Of a stretch of DNA of 64,000 bases, positions 8,415 through 18,050 are shown in pieces. A model generated the notes under the pieces. That model made no database searches and had not been told where the DNA came from. It saw only the letters and a program-made list of their open reading frames with translations. A program made the translations under genes and the position numbers. Within the stretch, counting starts at the first letter, position 1. Every line of letters starts with the position of its first letter. This DNA is from SBAX01 sp964646605 (GTDB lineage: Bacteria > Planctomycetota > Phycisphaerae > UBA1845), in assembly GCA_964646605.1 (NCBI GenBank), contig CAZYEX010000106.1, positions 35,513-99,512 on the forward strand. Reading direction: 5' to 3'.

Positions 8415-11400
8415 GTGTTTGACAAGGTCGATCCCAAAACCGATTTCCCCGCGATGGAGCGGGAAATCCTGGCGTTTTGGAATCAAACCAAGGCGTTCGA
8501 GCGGCTCCGCGAGATCAACCGCGGAAAGCCGAAATGGTCGTTTTTGGACGGGCCCATCACGGCCAACAACCCCATGGGCGTCCACCACGCCTGGGGGCGG
8601 GCCTACAAGGACATCTACCAGCGCTATCACGCCGTCTCGCCTTCGGATTCGCCCGCGGGCTGGGGCCGCGAGCTTCGCTATCAGAACGGTTTCGATTGTC
8701 AGGGTCTGTGGGTCGAGGTCGAGGTCGAAAAAGAGCACGGGTTCACCTCCAAGAAGGACATCGAGGCCTTCGGCATCGGCAAGTTCGTCGAGGAGTGCAA
8801 GGCCCGGGCGTGCAAGTTCGCGGCCATGCAGACGCAGCAGTCCCAGCGCCTCGGGCAGTGGATGGACTGGGACAACTCCTACTACACCATGTCCGACGAA
8901 AACAACTACGCCATCTGGGCCTTCCTCAAGAAATGCCACGAGAAGGGGCTGGTCTACAAGGGCTTCGACTCCATGCCGTGGTGCCCGCGTTGTGGCACCG
9001 GCATCAGCCAGATGGAAATGAACGAGGGCTATCGCGAGGTGCCGCACACCTCGGTTTTCGTTTGTTTCCCCCTCCGCGAGCGCCGCGGCGAGAACCTTCT
9101 CGTCTGGACCACCACGCCGTGGACGCTCAGTTCCAACGTCGCCGCCGCGGTCAAGCCGGAGATGACCTACGTCAAGGTCCGTCAGGGCGACCAGGTCTAT
9201 TACGTCGGCAAAGCCAACTTCGAGAACGCGCGGTCGCACCCGGTACAGACCAGCGACAAGTCCAAACTGCCCGGTTTGATGTCCATTGCGGCGCAGTTCA
9301 AGAACAAGGGGCCTTTCGAGATCATCGGCGAGCTTCGCGGCGAGGAACTGGTCGGGCTCACCTACGACGGGCCGTTCGACGACCTGCCGGGCGCGATCGA
9401 AGCCAAAGACGCCCATCGCGTCATCGCCTGGGACGCGGTGACCGAATCCGAGGGAACCGGCATCGTCCACATTGCGCCCGGCTGCGGAACGGAGGACTTT
9501 CATCTCGGAAAAGAGCTCGGGCTGCCGCAGATCGCTCCGCTGTTCGAGGACGGCACGTTCCGTCCGGAGTTCGGGTTCCTGGCCGGGCGCGGTTCGGACA
9601 AAGTCACGGACGACATCGTGGAATCCCTCAAGAAACGCGGCCTGCTTTTCGCCAAGGAGCAATACTACCACCGCTATCCGCACTGCTGGCGCTGCAAGAG
9701 CGAGCTCGTCTTCCGTCTGGTCGACGAGTGGTTCATCAACATGAACTGGCGGGAGCGGATCATGGACTCGGCCCGTCAAGCGCGCTGGATTCCCGACTGG
9801 GGCCTGGAACGCGAGCTCGACTGGCTTCGCAACATGGGCGACTGGATGATCTCCAAGAAACGCTACTGGGGTCTGGCCCTGCCCATCTGGGAGTGCCACA
9901 AGTGCGCCCACTTCGAGATCCTCGGCGGGTGCGAAGAGCTGAAATCCCGCGCCGTGTCGGGATGGGAAAAATTCGAGGGTCACTCCCCGCACCGCCCCTG
10001 GATCGACGACGTGAAAATCCGCTGCGCCCAATGTGGTGACACCGACATGTCACGAGTCCGCGACGTGGGCAACCCCTGGCTGGACGCCAGCATCGTGCCC
10101 TTTTCCACGATGGGGTACTTCTCCGATCGACCCTCCTGGGAGCAATGGTTTCCCGCGGACTTCGTGGTCGAGGCCTTGCCCGGGCAGTTTCGCAACTGGT
10201 TCTACGCCTTGCTCGCCGTCAGCACCATCATGGTGGGCCGATCGCCCTTCAAGGTCCTTAAGGGCCACGGACTGGTCGTGGACGACGAAGGCAAACCCAT
10301 GCATAAATCGGCGGGCAACGCCATCGAGTTCAACGAAGCCGCGGATAAGATCGGCGTGGACGTGATGCGCTGGCTCTACGCCCGGACGCCTCCGGAGCGG
10401 AACGTCCTCTTCGGCCCGCACCACTGCGACGAAGTCCGCCGCGAGGTGATTCTCCCCTGGTGGAACGTCTATTCGTTCTTCTGCAACCTCGCCCGCGTGG
10501 ACGATTTCCAACCGGATGTGCATAAAGCAGATCCAGACGACGTCACGACGCTCGATAACTGGATCCAGCTAGAACTGGACCACGTCGTAAACGTCGCGCA
10601 TGAGGCTTACAGCCGGTTCGAGGTCGTGCGCCTATGTGCGGAGGCGGCGCGGTTCATCGACGTGCTCAGCACTTGGTATGTCCGTCGCTCCCGCCGGCGC
10701 TTTTACGGCGAGGGTTGGCCCCCCGACAAGCGAGCAGCCTTTACAACCCTGTATGACGTGCTCAAGAGGTTCAATCGGGTTATCGCGCCGATTGTTCCGT
10801 TCATGAGCGAGGCGATCTACCAGAATCTCGAGGCCAAACATTGCGGCGACGCGCAAAAGAGTGTTCACCACGAACGTTTCCCACGGGCTGTCCTTGAGCC
10901 ACCACAGGGTAATTTCCTAGCGCCCGAAGTTCGCGCTTGCATTCGCATCGTCTCTCTGGCTCGTTCAGCCAGGAAGAGCGCCAATCTGAAGATTCGCCAG
11001 CCTCTTGCTGAATTGGTGGTCGTCCCAGGCGATCGGTTTGAGAAGCTAGCCGTTCGGAACCTCGAAAGCGATATTGCAGAGGAACTCAATGTCAAGAGGG
11101 TCACGCTTCGCGAGGATCGCGACGGACTCTACACCGTAACGGTTTCGCCGAACATGAAGACGCTGGGCGCGAAGTTCGGTCGCCACGTCGCCGCCGCGCG
11201 AAGGGTGATCGAGGGCATCCCCGGACTCGAACTCGACGCCCGACTTTGGCGCGGCGAGACCGCTGGCATCGCGGTCGAAGGGGCCGACGCGGTCATCACC
11301 GCCGAAGATCTCATCGTCACGAAATCGTTCGGTGACGACTGGGCCGGCATCGCCGACGGCGCCACGGTCGTCATGCTCGACAAACGCATCACCCCCGCCC

Positions 11401-11672
11401 TGAAAAACGAAGGCATCGCCCGCGATATTGTCCGGAATGTCCAGAATCTACGAAAAGACGCGGGACTGGACATCGCCGACCGGATTCGATTGAGCCTGGT
11501 GACCGAGTCGCCGATGCTCAAGGCCGCGATCCTAGAGTGCCGTGACTACATCGTGGGGGAAACGCTGGCCGTGGACTTGGTCGACGCCCCGCTCGACGGA
11601 TCGGCCCCCAGCGTCGAGGTCGAAATCGAGCCCAAGCAGAGCGTGGCCATCGGGCTGGCGAAATCACGATGA
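8415..11672 (+). CDS. ileS: isoleucyl-tRNA synthetase
   Basis: A class I aminoacyl-tRNA synthetase of about 1085 residues that charges tRNA-Ile and edits valine. Visible are the HIGH-type motif in NPMGVHHAWG, the N-terminal SFLDGPITANN, WTTTPWTL of the CP1 editing domain, two Cys pairs (CPRCG and CHKC), and MHKSAGN in place of the KMSKS loop. Overall wording, such as YQNGFDCQGLWVEVEVEK, resembles the long IleRS type shared with eukaryotes and some bacteria. I take the GTG at 8415 as start because GGAGGA (8400-8405) precedes it by 9 nt and FDKVDPKTDFPAMEREIL is where family members begin. An ATG at 8325 would add 30 unlikely residues. Confidence 0.92.
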   Translation: MFDKVDPKTDFPAMEREILAFWNQTKAFERLREINRGKPKWSFLDGPITANNPMGVHHAWGRAYKDIYQRYHAVSPSDSPAGWGRELRYQNGFDCQGLWVEVEVEKEHGFTSKKDIEAFGIGKFVEECKARACKFAAMQTQQSQRLGQWMDWDNSYYTMSDENNYAIWAFLKKCHEKGLVYKGFDSMPWCPRCGTGISQMEMNEGYREVPHTSVFVCFPLRERRGENLLVWTTTPWTLSSNVAAAVKPEMTYVKVRQGDQVYYVGKANFENARSHPVQTSDKSKLPGLMSIAAQFKNKGPFEIIGELRGEELVGLTYDGPFDDLPGAIEAKDAHRVIAWDAVTESEGTGIVHIAPGCGTEDFHLGKELGLPQIAPLFEDGTFRPEFGFLAGRGSDKVTDDIVESLKKRGLLFAKEQYYHRYPHCWRCKSELVFRLVDEWFINMNWRERIMDSARQARWIPDWGLERELDWLRNMGDWMISKKRYWGLALPIWECHKCAHFEILGGCEELKSRAVSGWEKFEGHSPHRPWIDDVKIRCAQCGDTDMSRVRDVGNPWLDASIVPFSTMGYFSDRPSWEQWFPADFVVEALPGQFRNWFYALLAVSTIMVGRSPFKVLKGHGLVVDDEGKPMHKSAGNAIEFNEAADKIGVDVMRWLYARTPPERNVLFGPHHCDEVRREVILPWWNVYSFFCNLARVDDFQPDVHKADPDDVTTLDNWIQLELDHVVNVAHEAYSRFEVVRLCAEAARFIDVLSTWYVRRSRRRFYGEGWPPDKRAAFTTLYDVLKRFNRVIAPIVPFMSEAIYQNLEAKHCGDAQKSVHHERFPRAVLEPPQGNFLAPEVRACIRIVSLARSARKSANLKIRQPLAELVVVPGDRFEKLAVRNLESDIAEELNVKRVTLREDRDGLYTVTVSPNMKTLGAKFGRHVAAARRVIEGIPGLELDARLWRGETAGIAVEGADAVITAEDLIVTKSFGDDWAGIADGATVVMLDKRITPALKNEGIARDIVRNVQNLRKDAGLDIADRIRLSLVTESPMLKAAILECRDYIVGETLAVDLVDAPLDGSAPSVEVEIEPKQSVAIGLAKSR

Positions 11673-11743
11673 TGGGAGCAACCGGCCAGCCCACGGCTCG
11701 TGAGCGCCTCCAACCAAGCCCGCCCGAAGGCCCCGCGACGCCC

Positions 11744-11792
11744 TTGACCTGGGCAAAATACTAATTTATAAACGAATTAGTAGTTGTTAGTA
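11744..11792 (+). promoter_or_regulatory. sigma-70 promoter overlapped by three TTAGTA half-sites
   Basis: TTGACC (11744-11749), a 17-base spacer and TATAAA (11767-11772) form a near-consensus promoter. The hexamer TTAGTA occurs inverted at 11759-11764, then direct at 11777-11782 and 11787-11792. The first two lie in a perfect 8-bp dyad, TACTAATT/AATTAGTA, whose centre is the -10 box. The last two are exactly 10 bases, one helical turn, apart. This is what a repressor operator over the -10 and start site would look like. The regulator is not identified. The block is strikingly AT-rich compared with its surroundings. Confidence 0.6.
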
Positions 11793-11896
11793 TTTGGGGG
11801 TTTTCGAGCGAAAAAAGCTATGCGCGTCCCGCCGCCGCCGCTTGCCCCACTCAGACATGTGCGCCGGCGAGGTTGATGAAGAGAGTACCGTGCAAA

Positions 11897-13501
11897 ATGG
11901 CTAACATCAGCTCACGACTCGAGACCTCCACTCAATTGGTACTCGACCTCATTAAGGACGTCGAAAAGGGACAGATCAAGATACCACAGTTCCAAAGGCG
12001 GTTTCTTTGGAGTGAGGGACAAGCGATCGAGTTGCTCGACAGCATAGCGAACAACTATCCGATCGGTAGTTTACTTTTGTGGCGAACCGATTCCAAACTT
12101 GTGGTCGAAAGAAACATCGGCGACTTTCGTCTTCCGGAGACCGGCGACTTCTTCCCAACGGACTATGTACTGGATGGTCAGCAGCGCTTGACGGTCATCT
12201 ATTCCTGTCTCGGGAGCCTACCAGAAGGTGACGGGTTCGAGGCAGCATATGACCTAAAGAGGAAGGTGTTTGTTCAACGAGCACCGGACGCAGAACCATA
12301 TGTCGTCCCACTTCGTTATATGTTCAAGACCTCCAAGCTTCTGGATTTCAGAACACAGTTGCGCGAAATTCAGGACGACAGTACAACCGTTGAGGCTCTT
12401 GATGAGGTGATTCACATCTTCACGAACTATCGTGTTCCAGTCGTCTTATTGAAGGATCTTACAGTCGAGGAGGTTTGTCCGATCTTCGAGCGGATCAACA
12501 GTTCCGGTACGCGACTCTCGACGTATGACTTAATGGTTGCGGCGACCTGGACGCGCAGTTTTGACTTGAATGAAAAGACTTCGGAGATTCAGAGCGCGCT
12601 GCAAGACAAGAAGTTCGACGATATAGAGGGTGACACGATACTGAAGTGCCTGTCTGCGGTACAGTTCGGGTCCGTCAAGAGATCGGATTTGTTCGCGTTG
12701 CGTACAGTGAAGGGAATCACTATCGATACCGTTGTCGCGCGCACACGCGAGGCGCTGCTGAAAGCCGTGGACACGTTGAGCACCGAGTTTCTTGTCTATA
12801 GCTGGGATTTTCTTCCGTATGAAGCGATCCTCGTCGTCTTGGCCTACTTGTACGACAAGCATCCAACGTTTGACGCGGATCAGACGCGCCGCCTAAGACA
12901 ATGGTTTTGGAGGGCAGCAGCGAGCGAACGATATCGAGTTGGCGGCGAGGCGTTTGTCACACAGGATTTGCGCGCCGTTCTGGAGTTCGTTCACGAAGGA
13001 AACGGGGATCCAACCAGCTTCGGGGGGCCAATTCCGGCATCACTCTGGAAACAGACAGCGTTCCGAAGCAACAACTCACGGTCTCGCGCGTTTATTCTCG
13101 CGCTTGCGCAGTTACATCCGCGCAATCTCACGAATGGAAGCACTATCGAAATCGACGAAGCGCTCTCTAGATGGAACCGAAAGGAATTTCATCACGTCCA
13201 TCCGCGCGCATTCCTGAAACGCACCGGTGCTCCGGGTGAGCACAATGCCATAGCAAACATCTGCATGCTTGCGGCATCAGAGAATAAGGCGGTTCTCGAT
13301 AGAGACCCCAAAGAATATCTGCCAGCATGTGCGTCGGCGTTGAAGCGAGATGCAGACAAAGTTTTCCGTTCGAATCTCTTGCCTGAGCCCACGCAGTTTA
13401 AGTATCCAGTGGTGGATTTCACGGCGTTCCTTGATAGGCGCTCGGACTTGATCGCAGAGCTGTTTGTGAAACTTTGTAACGGCGACAAGGTCGCAATGTA
13501 G
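11897..13501 (+). CDS. GmrSD-like DUF262 / HNH defence protein
   Basis: About 534 residues. The N-terminal half is a DUF262 (ParB-like) domain: IKIPQFQRRFLWSEGQ, the nucleotide-handling motif DGQQRLT, and FERINSSGTRLS. The C-terminus holds an HNH-type motif, EFHHVHPRAFL with downstream NAIANICMLAASENK, as in DUF1524-like nucleases. Proteins with this arrangement include type IV restriction enzymes such as GmrSD, which cut modified phage DNA. Target and activity here are inferred. The gene is clearly less GC-rich than its neighbours ileS and htrA, which suggests transfer, and it has its own promoter with repeated half-sites. The ATG at 11897 fits family starts; a TTG at 11873 and an ATG at 11876 are alternatives. 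Confidence 0.78.
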   Translation: MANISSRLETSTQLVLDLIKDVEKGQIKIPQFQRRFLWSEGQAIELLDSIANNYPIGSLLLWRTDSKLVVERNIGDFRLPETGDFFPTDYVLDGQQRLTVIYSCLGSLPEGDGFEAAYDLKRKVFVQRAPDAEPYVVPLRYMFKTSKLLDFRTQLREIQDDSTTVEALDEVIHIFTNYRVPVVLLKDLTVEEVCPIFERINSSGTRLSTYDLMVAATWTRSFDLNEKTSEIQSALQDKKFDDIEGDTILKCLSAVQFGSVKRSDLFALRTVKGITIDTVVARTREALLKAVDTLSTEFLVYSWDFLPYEAILVVLAYLYDKHPTFDADQTRRLRQWFWRAAASERYRVGGEAFVTQDLRAVLEFVHEGNGDPTSFGGPIPASLWKQTAFRSNNSRSRAFILALAQLHPRNLTNGSTIEIDEALSRWNRKEFHHVHPRAFLKRTGAPGEHNAIANICMLAASENKAVLDRDPKEYLPACASALKRDADKVFRSNLLPEPTQFKYPVVDFTAFLDRRSDLIAELFVKLCNGDKVAM

Positions 13502-13569
13502 ACCGTCGAATTGGGAACACGACTCTTCGAACGTTGGAAAAAGAGGCACAGGGTCCGGGGAGAACCCGT

Positions 13570-14748
13570 ATGACGGGCTTTGGCACTCAACCCGACTCTT
13601 GGCAGTATCCGATCGAAGAGCCCGGGGCTCGACGAACTCCCCGACCCAACTGGTTCGCCACCCTCGGCGTCTGGGTCGTCGTTTTCTTGCTGGTCTGGAC
13701 GTTTCTGCGTCCCTCCGGGGTCAGCCCCCTTCACGATCCCAAGATCGAGCCGCGTCCCGTCGTCGCCCGCGGGGACCTCGCCGCCGACGAACAAGCCACC
13801 ATCGAGGTTTTCAAGGAGGCCTCCCCCTCCGTCGTTTACATCACCACCAGCGACATCACCCGCGACTACTTCAGCCTCAACCCCGTCGAGGTGCAGCGCG
13901 GCAGCGGCTCGGGTTTCGTCTACGACCGCGACGGACACATCGTCACCAACTTTCACGTCCTCGCCGAGGGACGACGCTGGACGGTCACCCTCGCCGATCG
14001 TTCCGCCTGGGAGGGTCAGTTCGTCGGCGGGGCCGAGGACAAGGACCTTGCCATCCTCAAGATCGACGCCCCGCCCGATCTACTCAAACCCATCGCCATC
14101 GGCGCCTCCAGCAACCTGCAAGTCGGCCAGAAGGTCTTCGCCATCGGCAACCCTTTCGGGCTCGATCGAACCCTAACCACCGGGATCGTCAGCGCCCTCG
14201 GTCGTGAAATCGAGTCGCTGAGCGGCCGCCCCATCCGCGACGTGATCCAAACCGACGCGGCCATCAACCCCGGCAACTCCGGCGGACCCCTTCTCGACAG
14301 CGCCGGCCGACTCATCGGCGTCAACACGCAGATCGCCAGCCCCTCCGGCGCTAGCGCGGGGATCGGCTTCGCTATTCCCGTCGATATCGTCAACCGCGTG
14401 GTGCCCGAACTCATCCGCCACGGACGGATGACCCGCCCGATTCTCGGCGTGGTCCCCTTTCCCGACAACGTGACGCGGCAACTAGCCCTCGAGGGAGTCC
14501 TGCTTCAAGAGGTTTCGCAAACGAGTTCCGCCGGCCACGCCGGACTCCGTGGAACCATCCTCACCCGCGACGGCCGTCTGCGACAACTCGGCGACCTGAT
14601 CCAAAAAATCGACGACCACCCCACCCCCAACTACTACGCCCTGCTCGACGCCCTCGAGCAATACCAAGCCGGTGACGAAGTCCGCGTGACCTACCGCCGC
14701 GACGACCAAGTCCTCCAAACGACCGTCCGCTTGCAGGCGATGGAATGA
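13570..14748 (+). CDS. membrane-anchored HtrA/DegP-type serine protease
   Basis: A 392-residue trypsin-like S1C protease with PDZ. One N-terminal membrane segment, FATLGVWVVVFLLVWTFL, anchors it in the inner membrane facing the periplasm. The triad is visible: His in GHIVTNFHVLAEG, Asp in EDKDLAILKID and Ser in NPGNSGGPLLD. FGLDRTLTTGIVSALGR and SAGIGFAIPVD are further family marks. A single PDZ domain of about 85 residues follows (ILGVVPFPDN, then GDLIQKIDDHPT). This matches envelope quality-control proteases such as DegS or HtrA. I take the ATG at 13570, with GGGGAGA 6 nt upstream, over the TTG at 13534. The gene ends 79 nt before the convergent fic gene. Confidence 0.88.
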   Translation: MTGFGTQPDSWQYPIEEPGARRTPRPNWFATLGVWVVVFLLVWTFLRPSGVSPLHDPKIEPRPVVARGDLAADEQATIEVFKEASPSVVYITTSDITRDYFSLNPVEVQRGSGSGFVYDRDGHIVTNFHVLAEGRRWTVTLADRSAWEGQFVGGAEDKDLAILKIDAPPDLLKPIAIGASSNLQVGQKVFAIGNPFGLDRTLTTGIVSALGREIESLSGRPIRDVIQTDAAINPGNSGGPLLDSAGRLIGVNTQIASPSGASAGIGFAIPVDIVNRVVPELIRHGRMTRPILGVVPFPDNVTRQLALEGVLLQEVSQTSSAGHAGLRGTILTRDGRLRQLGDLIQKIDDHPTPNYYALLDALEQYQAGDEVRVTYRRDDQVLQTTVRLQAME

Positions 14749-14827
14749 GGCACGGCGCGAATGCTACGGGCCGGTCCCTTCCCGGCACGCGACCTGCCTC
14801 CGTGCCCTCCTGCCGACGGCGCTCCGA

Positions 14828-15979
14828 TCACATTTCCTCTTCGATGGCGTGGACGATCTCGTCGGAAACGTAGACGCGGCCTCGCCGCTTTCCGGTCACC
14901 TCGCGCACGATCCCGGCGGCGGCGAGCTTGTCGACGAGTTGTTGTGCTCCCGGAAAACTAACGCTCAGTGCTTTGCGGACAACCGCGACGTTGAAATACG
15001 GGTAGCGAAACAGCCGATCGACGAGGTCGAGTGCCCGCGCCGAACCCCGCCTTGCTTGCAGGCGCCGACGAAACTCCTCTCGCAGCGTAAGCAATTTCCC
15101 TGCGCGCAGGCGCGCGTCATTCGCCTGCTCCGCAACCCCTCGGAGAAAAAAGAGCAACCACGAATACCATGCGCCGTTGCGGCTGACGGCAAGGAGTTGT
15201 TGATAGTATTCGTCTCGCCGAGCCTCGAAATAGGCGCTCAGATAAAGCAGCGGCTGGGTAAGCAACTTCTCGGCACACAGCGAGAAAGTGATGAGCAACC
15301 GTCCGACGCGTCCGTTCCCATCCACGAACGGATGAATCGCCTCAAATTGGTAGTGCATGAGCGCCAGACGGATTAGCGGCGGCAGGGTCGGCGGACTGTG
15401 GAAGTAAGCCTCGAGCCGGTGAAGCGCTTCCGTCATCTCGGGGACCGGCGGTGGAACAAACGTCGCCTCCACAAGGGCGCATCCAGGACGCCCAATCCAG
15501 TTCTGCACGCGGCGAAAATCTCCCGGGGCTCGCTCCGCGCCCCGAACGCCGGTCATCAGCTTCGCATGAATCTCGCGGATTAACCGCAGGCTTAGGGGTA
15601 ATTCGTTCACTCTCTGGAGCCCGAGCTCCAGGGCGTCGACGTAGTTCTGAACCTCACGCGCGTCGGCTACCTCTTGTTCAGCCTCAGGAGACAACCGGAA
15701 CCGGTGCAAGTCCGTCAGACCAGCCTGGGTCCCTTCAATCCGGCTGGAGAGGACCGCCTCGCGTTGCAAGAACGGCTCGATCAGTAGATGGGGATTAGGC
15801 AACTGTGTCCCCACTCCACCGAGGCGCCCAAGCTCGCGGTCAGCTACCGAGAGGGCGGTCGCAAGTTCCGAGGTCCATAGGAATTCGGGCGGAAGCGGGT
15901 GGGGAACAAATGCAACGGCGTTCTCAACGGTTCCGACCAGCCGTCCCGGCGCACCGACCACGAAATCCTCACGTCGCAT
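14828..15979 (-). CDS. Fic family AMPylase with N-terminal inhibitory helix
   Basis: A 383-residue Fic protein. The catalytic loop HPFVDGNGRVGR at about 216-227 matches HxFx(D/E)GNGRxxR, so it should transfer AMP, or another nucleotide moiety, from ATP to a target protein. Near residue 78 the sequence SSRIEG matches the inhibitory motif (S/T)xxxE(G/N), so the protein carries its own brake on the N-terminal side (class II Fic). The last 70 residues look like a winged helix (AVVRKALSVSFPGAQQLVDKL, RRGRVYVSDEI), typical of long Fic proteins. Targets cannot be read from sequence. It stands alone, convergent with htrA. An AGGGA site precedes the ATG. Confidence 0.88.
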   Translation of the reverse strand: MRREDFVVGAPGRLVGTVENAVAFVPHPLPPEFLWTSELATALSVADRELGRLGGVGTQLPNPHLLIEPFLQREAVLSSRIEGTQAGLTDLHRFRLSPEAEQEVADAREVQNYVDALELGLQRVNELPLSLRLIREIHAKLMTGVRGAERAPGDFRRVQNWIGRPGCALVEATFVPPPVPEMTEALHRLEAYFHSPPTLPPLIRLALMHYQFEAIHPFVDGNGRVGRLLITFSLCAEKLLTQPLLYLSAYFEARRDEYYQQLLAVSRNGAWYSWLLFFLRGVAEQANDARLRAGKLLTLREEFRRRLQARRGSARALDLVDRLFRYPYFNVAVVRKALSVSFPGAQQLVDKLAAAGIVREVTGKRRGRVYVSDEIVHAIEEEM

Positions 15980-16150
15980 TCCGGTTCCCTGCTATTCAAC
16001 TCTCCTTGCATGTGCAAGGGGTATAGTTAACAAACGTCGCTGAAAGTTTAACAACGCGCCAAGGAGAGTCAAGATGCGGGGGCAGCTTGCGTCCGAGAAA
16101 CCGAAGGATCAGCGTGCCGCTTCTCCAGACCCACTAGGGCTGGAGGTGGC

Positions 16151-16558
16151 CTACGAAGGAAATAAGTTCGGGCTGACACCCAGATCCACGATGCTGCACG
16201 CCAGGATCGGGTCCAGCCCCAGCTCTGTCGCCCGTTTCACAAGCTCGTCGCTCTCCGCGCCGGGGTTGACGAAAAGCTCCTTGGGCTTGACCACGGCGAT
16301 GTCGGTCAGCGCCGCCACGGCTACCGAGGGCGGTAGGTAGAGCGTCACCCGGTCGATCGGAACGGGAACGTCCTTGATCGACGCGTAGACCTTCAACCCC
16401 TCGATCTCCCTGCCTCGCGGATTGACCGGGTACACCTCCCACCCCTGGGCCACATACGCCCGAACGGCCTTGTTGCTGAACTTGCTTCGGTCGGCCGAGG
16501 CACCGATGACGGCGATGGTCTTCCGCGGCGATGCTGAGCCGAGCTTGCGATCTTGCAT
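16151..16558 (-). CDS. CoA-binding Rossmann protein
   Basis: A 135-residue single-domain protein of the CoA_binding_2 (YccU-like) family. It has the nucleotide loop IAVIGASADRSKFSNKA, the strand VYPVNPRG, and the tail FVNPGAESDELVKRATELG. Members bind CoA in a fold like the alpha subunit of succinyl-CoA synthetase; their physiological role is mostly unknown. The ATG is preceded by GAGGG at a spacing of 6. Divergent from the HD gene 133 nt away. Confidence 0.85.
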   Translation of the reverse strand: MQDRKLGSASPRKTIAVIGASADRSKFSNKAVRAYVAQGWEVYPVNPRGREIEGLKVYASIKDVPVPIDRVTLYLPPSVAVAALTDIAVVKPKELFVNPGAESDELVKRATELGLDPILACSIVDLGVSPNLFPS

Positions 16559-16656
16559 GAAGAGCCCTCAGTGGAACCTAAAGTCCCCATCCTAGCGTAC
16601 GTAGGCCGTCCGACAAGCCCTCCCGGGACTGGACGACGGAAACGGTACCTGGCCAC

Positions 16657-16685
16657 TTGACAAGCTCCCGTAGTTAGGATAGAGT
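16657..16685 (+). promoter_or_regulatory. sigma-70 promoter giving a probable leaderless mRNA
   Basis: A perfect TTGACA (16657-16662), a 17-base spacer and TAGAGT (16680-16685). The expected first base is near 16692, which is the G of the GTG start of the HD gene, so the transcript should have no leader. No ribosome site precedes the GTG. Confidence 0.6.
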
Positions 16686-16691
16686 TAGGGC

Positions 16692-18050
16692 GTGCGGCGA
16701 GTTCACTCAATCCGTATCCCTGTCCACGGGTTCGTCGAGTTCGACGATTGGGAGCGGGATATTATCAACCACCCCGTGTTCCAGCGGCTGCGACGAATCC
16801 GACAGCTTGCGCTGGCGGATCAGGTGTACCCGGGCGCGACGCACACCAGGTTCGAACACTCCTTGGGCGTTATGCATGTAGCCTCACGGCTTTACGATGC
16901 CATCCGCCTACGCTTCGACCCACTGCTGGAGGAGTACCTCGGCCTCGACCTGAAGCACACAAACACCAAACGACTGGTCCGGTTGGCCGCGCTGCTCCAC
17001 GACGTCGGGCACGCGCCGTTTTCGCACACCGGCGAGGACGTGATGCCCATGGGAAAAGCTGGCAAGCCCTTGCATCACGAGGATTACTCGGCTGCGTTGA
17101 TCGAACACGAGTTGAAGGATGTTCTGAACGATCACACGATCAACAAGCAAGAGCACAGCTTGTCCGCCGAGTACATCGCCCAATTCCTGAAAGGCGATTC
17201 GAAGCTACCAGCCGAGGTTTCGTTTTGGCGCGACTTGATCGATGGCCAGCTCGACGCGGATCGGATGGACTACCTCCTCCGGGATTCACTGCATTGTGGA
17301 GTCACGTACGGCCATTTCGACTTGGACCGCATCATTGATTCCGTGGCGATCGTTAAGAACAAGTCGAAGGACTTGCCGGACGATCTGAGGATCGGGGTTT
17401 CCGCTGGCGGGCGGCACGCGGCGGAGGGACTCATTATGGCACGGTACTTCATGTTCCGCCAGGTTAACTTCCTCCCGGTTCGATTGGCCTACAATAAACA
17501 CGCCGTACAAGCCCTTAAGTCCTTCCTCACAGCTAGATCCAGGCGTGCGACGCTCCCCAATCCGTCGACAACTCGAGGACGCGCCTCGTTCCTAGAACTC
17601 GACGACTGGCGTGTGCTGAGCTGGATACTGGACACGCGGGATGATCCCGATTCAGCCGCGATTGTCACTCATGGTCACGACCGAATGATCCACGAGACAA
17701 CCGAACTGCCAACGCTGACGGAACTGAAGCAGTTCAAGGACAGGATGAAGAGGTTGCAGAAGCAAGGGATCGAGTGCTGGGCAGCCGATGCGAGCAAGGA
17801 TTGGTATACGCTCGATGCCACGCCGATTCTGGTCGCGGGTGAAACAGGCACAGCGCTCGACGTTCCGGTTGGGACTCCGCTCTCGCAGTTGTCCGCAGTG
17901 GTTGGCGGGCTGAAGCCAACTCGCCAGCAATACCTGTTTGTTTCGATACGCGACAAGGTTTATGCCAAGAAGGCTCTTGAAGGGAAAATCGGAGGCAAGC
18001 ATGGAAAGCATGGAACGACTCGCGCTTCTGGTCGAAATCGTCGACCGTAG
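16692..18050 (+). CDS. HD-domain (SAMHD1/YwfO-like) phosphohydrolase
   Basis: A 452-residue HD-superfamily enzyme related to dNTP triphosphohydrolases and Bacillus YwfO. The metal-site residues are visible: His in HTRFEHSLGVMHVA, the HD pair in LAALLHDVGHAPFSH, and Asp in GQLDADRMDYLLRDS. The opening IRIPVHGFVEFDDWERDIINHPVFQRLRRIRQL is the family signature. The likely reaction is hydrolysis of dNTPs or related nucleotides. It overlaps the YwgA-like gene by 50 nt, which suggests a two-protein unit. The GTG start coincides with the predicted transcription start. GC content is lower than in neighbouring housekeeping genes. A defence role by nucleotide depletion is possible but unproven. Confidence 0.85.
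   Translation: MRRVHSIRIPVHGFVEFDDWERDIINHPVFQRLRRIRQLALADQVYPGATHTRFEHSLGVMHVASRLYDAIRLRFDPLLEEYLGLDLKHTNTKRLVRLAALLHDVGHAPFSHTGEDVMPMGKAGKPLHHEDYSAALIEHELKDVLNDHTINKQEHSLSAEYIAQFLKGDSKLPAEVSFWRDLIDGQLDADRMDYLLRDSLHCGVTYGHFDLDRIIDSVAIVKNKSKDLPDDLRIGVSAGGRHAAEGLIMARYFMFRQVNFLPVRLAYNKHAVQALKSFLTARSRRATLPNPSTTRGRASFLELDDWRVLSWILDTRDDPDSAAIVTHGHDRMIHETTELPTLTELKQFKDRMKRLQKQGIECWAADASKDWYTLDATPILVAGETGTALDVPVGTPLSQLSAVVGGLKPTRQQYLFVSIRDKVYAKKALEGKIGGKHGKHGTTRASGRNRRP

Noticed and set aside
8298..10031. 577-codon reverse frame inside ileS
   Set aside because: Antisense shadow of a clearly identified synthetase.
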